From assembly GCA_022718015.1 (NCBI GenBank), contig JAIHZV010000058.1, forward strand, positions 1-6,954: DNA of 6,954 bases, read 5' to 3'. Source of the stretch: Phascolarctobacterium sp. GTDB taxonomy: Bacteria > Bacillota > Negativicutes > Acidaminococcales > Acidaminococcaceae. Made by a program: the position numbers and the translations under genes. Within the stretch, counting starts at the first letter, position 1, and the number at the start of each line of letters is the position of its first letter. The notes under the pieces are model-generated. The model saw only the letters and a program-made list of their open reading frames with translations. It made no database searches and was not told the DNA's origin. Positions 5,482 through 6,954 of this stretch are shown here, one piece after another.

Positions 5482-6954
5482 TACAGCATACCTGCCAGCT
5501 TAATCAGCGTCAAAGTGCCGAAGCCTGTGCCGCCCTTCACCTTCACGCCCTCAGTCTTCGTTGCCGTCGAGGTGCCGCCTATGTCAATATGTGCCCAAGG
5601 CAGGCCCTTATCTACAAATTCACCGATGAACAAGCCGCCGGTAATCACGCCACCAGCTCGTCCGGCGCTGTTCAGCAGGTCGGCCACATCGCTCTTAATG
5701 GCTTCCCTGCATTCAGGCAGCGCAGGCAGCTGCCAATAGTTTTCGCCTGCATATTTGCCTGCCAGCTTCAGCTGCTCCACCAGCTCGTCATTATTAGCTA
5801 CAATGCCGCTTGTTTCGTTGCCAAGCGCAATGATAACTGCGCCTGTGAGCGTTGCGATATCGATAACCTTCTTCGCGCCCAGGCGGCAAGCATACCATAC
5901 GCCGTCAGCGAGCACCATGCGGCCCTCCGCATCAGTCGAAACAACCTCAATCGTCTTGCCGTTGGCTGCACGCACAATATCACCGGGACGCTGCGCTCTG
6001 CCGTCAGGCATATTCTCTGCGCAGGCCAGCACGCCGATAACGTTGCAGGGCAGTCCCAGACGTGCAATCGCACGCATAGCGCCAAGCACATCGGCAGCAC
6101 CTGTCATATCGTCCTTCATCTCGCCCATGTTGTCGTCTGGCTTAATGGAAATGCCGCCGCTGTCAAAGGTTACACCCTTGCCTACGAAGGCAGTGTACGG
6201 CGCATCGCCTGCACCGTTATATTGCAGCGCAATCATGCGTGGCGGATTCTCGCTGCCACGGCCAACGGCGAGTATGGCCTCCATGCCTCTGTCCTTCAAG
6301 AGCACCTCGTCGAGCACCGTCACCTCCAGCGGCAGCTCCTTGCCCATAGCCAGCGCCGCCTCCACCATCACCTGGGGCGTAACGACATTGCCGGGGTTAT
6401 TTACAAGGTCGCGCGTAAAGCAGACTGCTTCCGCCTCAATCTCGGCCACCTCGACGAGCTTAGCGCTGTCCTCGGCGCTGCTTAAAAGCTTCACAGCGCA
6501 CAGCGGTGCTTCCTTCGCCTCGCTCTTGAAGCGGTTGAAGGTGTAGCCGCCGAGGAACAAGCCTTCAGCAAGCGCCTGCGCATAAAAGCCACGCTGAGGG
6601 TTCAGCAGAATCGGTGCAGCGCACACTGCCTGCTTAGCCTTCGCCTTGTGCAGCGCTCTGGCAGCCTCGCCAGCCGCCTTGCGGAAATTGTTCGGCTTGC
6701 AGTCGCTGCCCTCGCCACAGCCCGCAATAAGCAGCTGCAGCAGGCCGCCTTCCGTCGGCAGAACAAAGCTCGTCAACGCGCCCACCTCATAAACATCATC
6801 ATGCGCAGCAAGATAAGCCTCCACTGCCTTCGCCGCCTCCAAAGGCAGCTCCAGCTGCGGCACCGCCGGTGCGCATTCCTTACACAAAAACAGCACAATG
6901 CTGTCGCATTTTTCATAAGCAGCCGCCGTAATCGGCGCACTGCAAAGCTCAAAC
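5481..6954 (-). CDS. pepA: M17 leucyl aminopeptidase, 5' end outside window
   Basis: This cytoplasmic two-metal aminopeptidase removes N-terminal residues from peptides. From the first complete codon (6953) 490 residues are visible. The active site is intact: K259 and D264 in VGKGVTFDSGG, K271 in SIKP, D282, then D341, E343 and R345 in STDAEGRMVLAD. The spacing of these residues equals that in E. coli PepA. A GTG at 6896 could be taken as the start, but the frame stays open upstream. The residues there (FELCSAPITAAAYEKCDSIV) look like the normal M17 N-terminus, so the true start lies just past the right edge. The N-terminal domain has more cysteines than usual, including a CKEC at 24-27. The stop overlaps the PHP start by one base. 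The symbol pepA is by family. Confidence 0.95.
   Translation of the reverse strand, partial: FELCSAPITAAAYEKCDSIVLFLCKECAPAVPQLELPLEAAKAVEAYLAAHDDVYEVGALTSFVLPTEGGLLQLLIAGCGEGSDCKPNNFRKAAGEAARALHKAKAKQAVCAAPILLNPQRGFYAQALAEGLFLGGYTFNRFKSEAKEAPLCAVKLLSSAEDSAKLVEVAEIEAEAVCFTRDLVNNPGNVVTPQVMVEAALAMGKELPLEVTVLDEVLLKDRGMEAILAVGRGSENPPRMIALQYNGAGDAPYTAFVGKGVTFDSGGISIKPDDNMGEMKDDMTGAADVLGAMRAIARLGLPCNVIGVLACAENMPDGRAQRPGDIVRAANGKTIEVVSTDAEGRMVLADGVWYACRLGAKKVIDIATLTGAVIIALGNETSGIVANNDELVEQLKLAGKYAGENYWQLPALPECREAIKSDVADLLNSAGRAGGVITGGLFIGEFVDKGLPWAHIDIGGTSTATKTEGVKVKGGTGFGTLTLIKLAGML

Noticed and set aside
5589..6546. Two long plus-strand open frames (298 and 263 residues) opposite the aminopeptidase gene
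   Set aside because: They lie antisense to an intact M17 catalytic domain. Long antisense frames are expected in GC-richer coding DNA, and the products are Ala/Ser or His/Arg-rich with no motifs.
6894..6896. GTG as start codon of the aminopeptidase
   Set aside because: The frame is open upstream to the window edge and encodes a normal M17 N-terminus, so the true start is outside the window.

Overview
The window reads as a piece of a low-to-mid GC Firmicutes genome. The evidence is strong AAGGAG-type ribosome binding sites, a C-terminal Asp23/Gls24-type domain, and a lipoprotein substrate-binding protein. A member of the Negativicutes, such as the Phascolarctobacterium/Acidaminococcus group, would fit. 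That placement is inference from general resemblance, not from a search. No mobile element, CRISPR array, tRNA or rRNA was seen.

Left part (1-3078, all minus strand): a TAXI-type TRAP transporter module. In transcription order it holds a substrate-binding lipoprotein (3078-2107), a small membrane-anchored DUF1850 protein (2094-1549) and a fused 4TM/12TM permease that runs off the left edge (1530-1). The three are closely spaced (12 and 18 bases) and should form one operon. A consensus-like promoter with an inverted repeat around its -35 box lies just before the first gene. A terminator-like hairpin with a UUCG tetraloop and a T-run sits inside the first codons of the DUF1850 gene, between the binding-protein gene and the membrane genes. 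It could set the ratio of binding protein to membrane subunits.

Middle (3079-3844): a 345-base AT-rich divergent intergenic region with several inverted and direct repeats, then a plus-strand gene for an unrecognised 119-residue protein with an EF-hand-like loop. It ends in a strong terminator that can serve both strands.

Right part (3845-6954, all minus strand): an overlapping three-gene cluster, transcribed from the right edge leftwards. It encodes an M17 leucyl aminopeptidase (5' end outside the window), a PHP-domain phosphoesterase of the YciV/RNase AM type, and an unusual P-loop NTPase joined to an Asp23-like domain. The first two genes share one base (TAATG) and the last two overlap by 10 bases, which suggests translational coupling. 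The common role of the three is unknown; turnover of peptides and nucleotides is a guess for the first two only.
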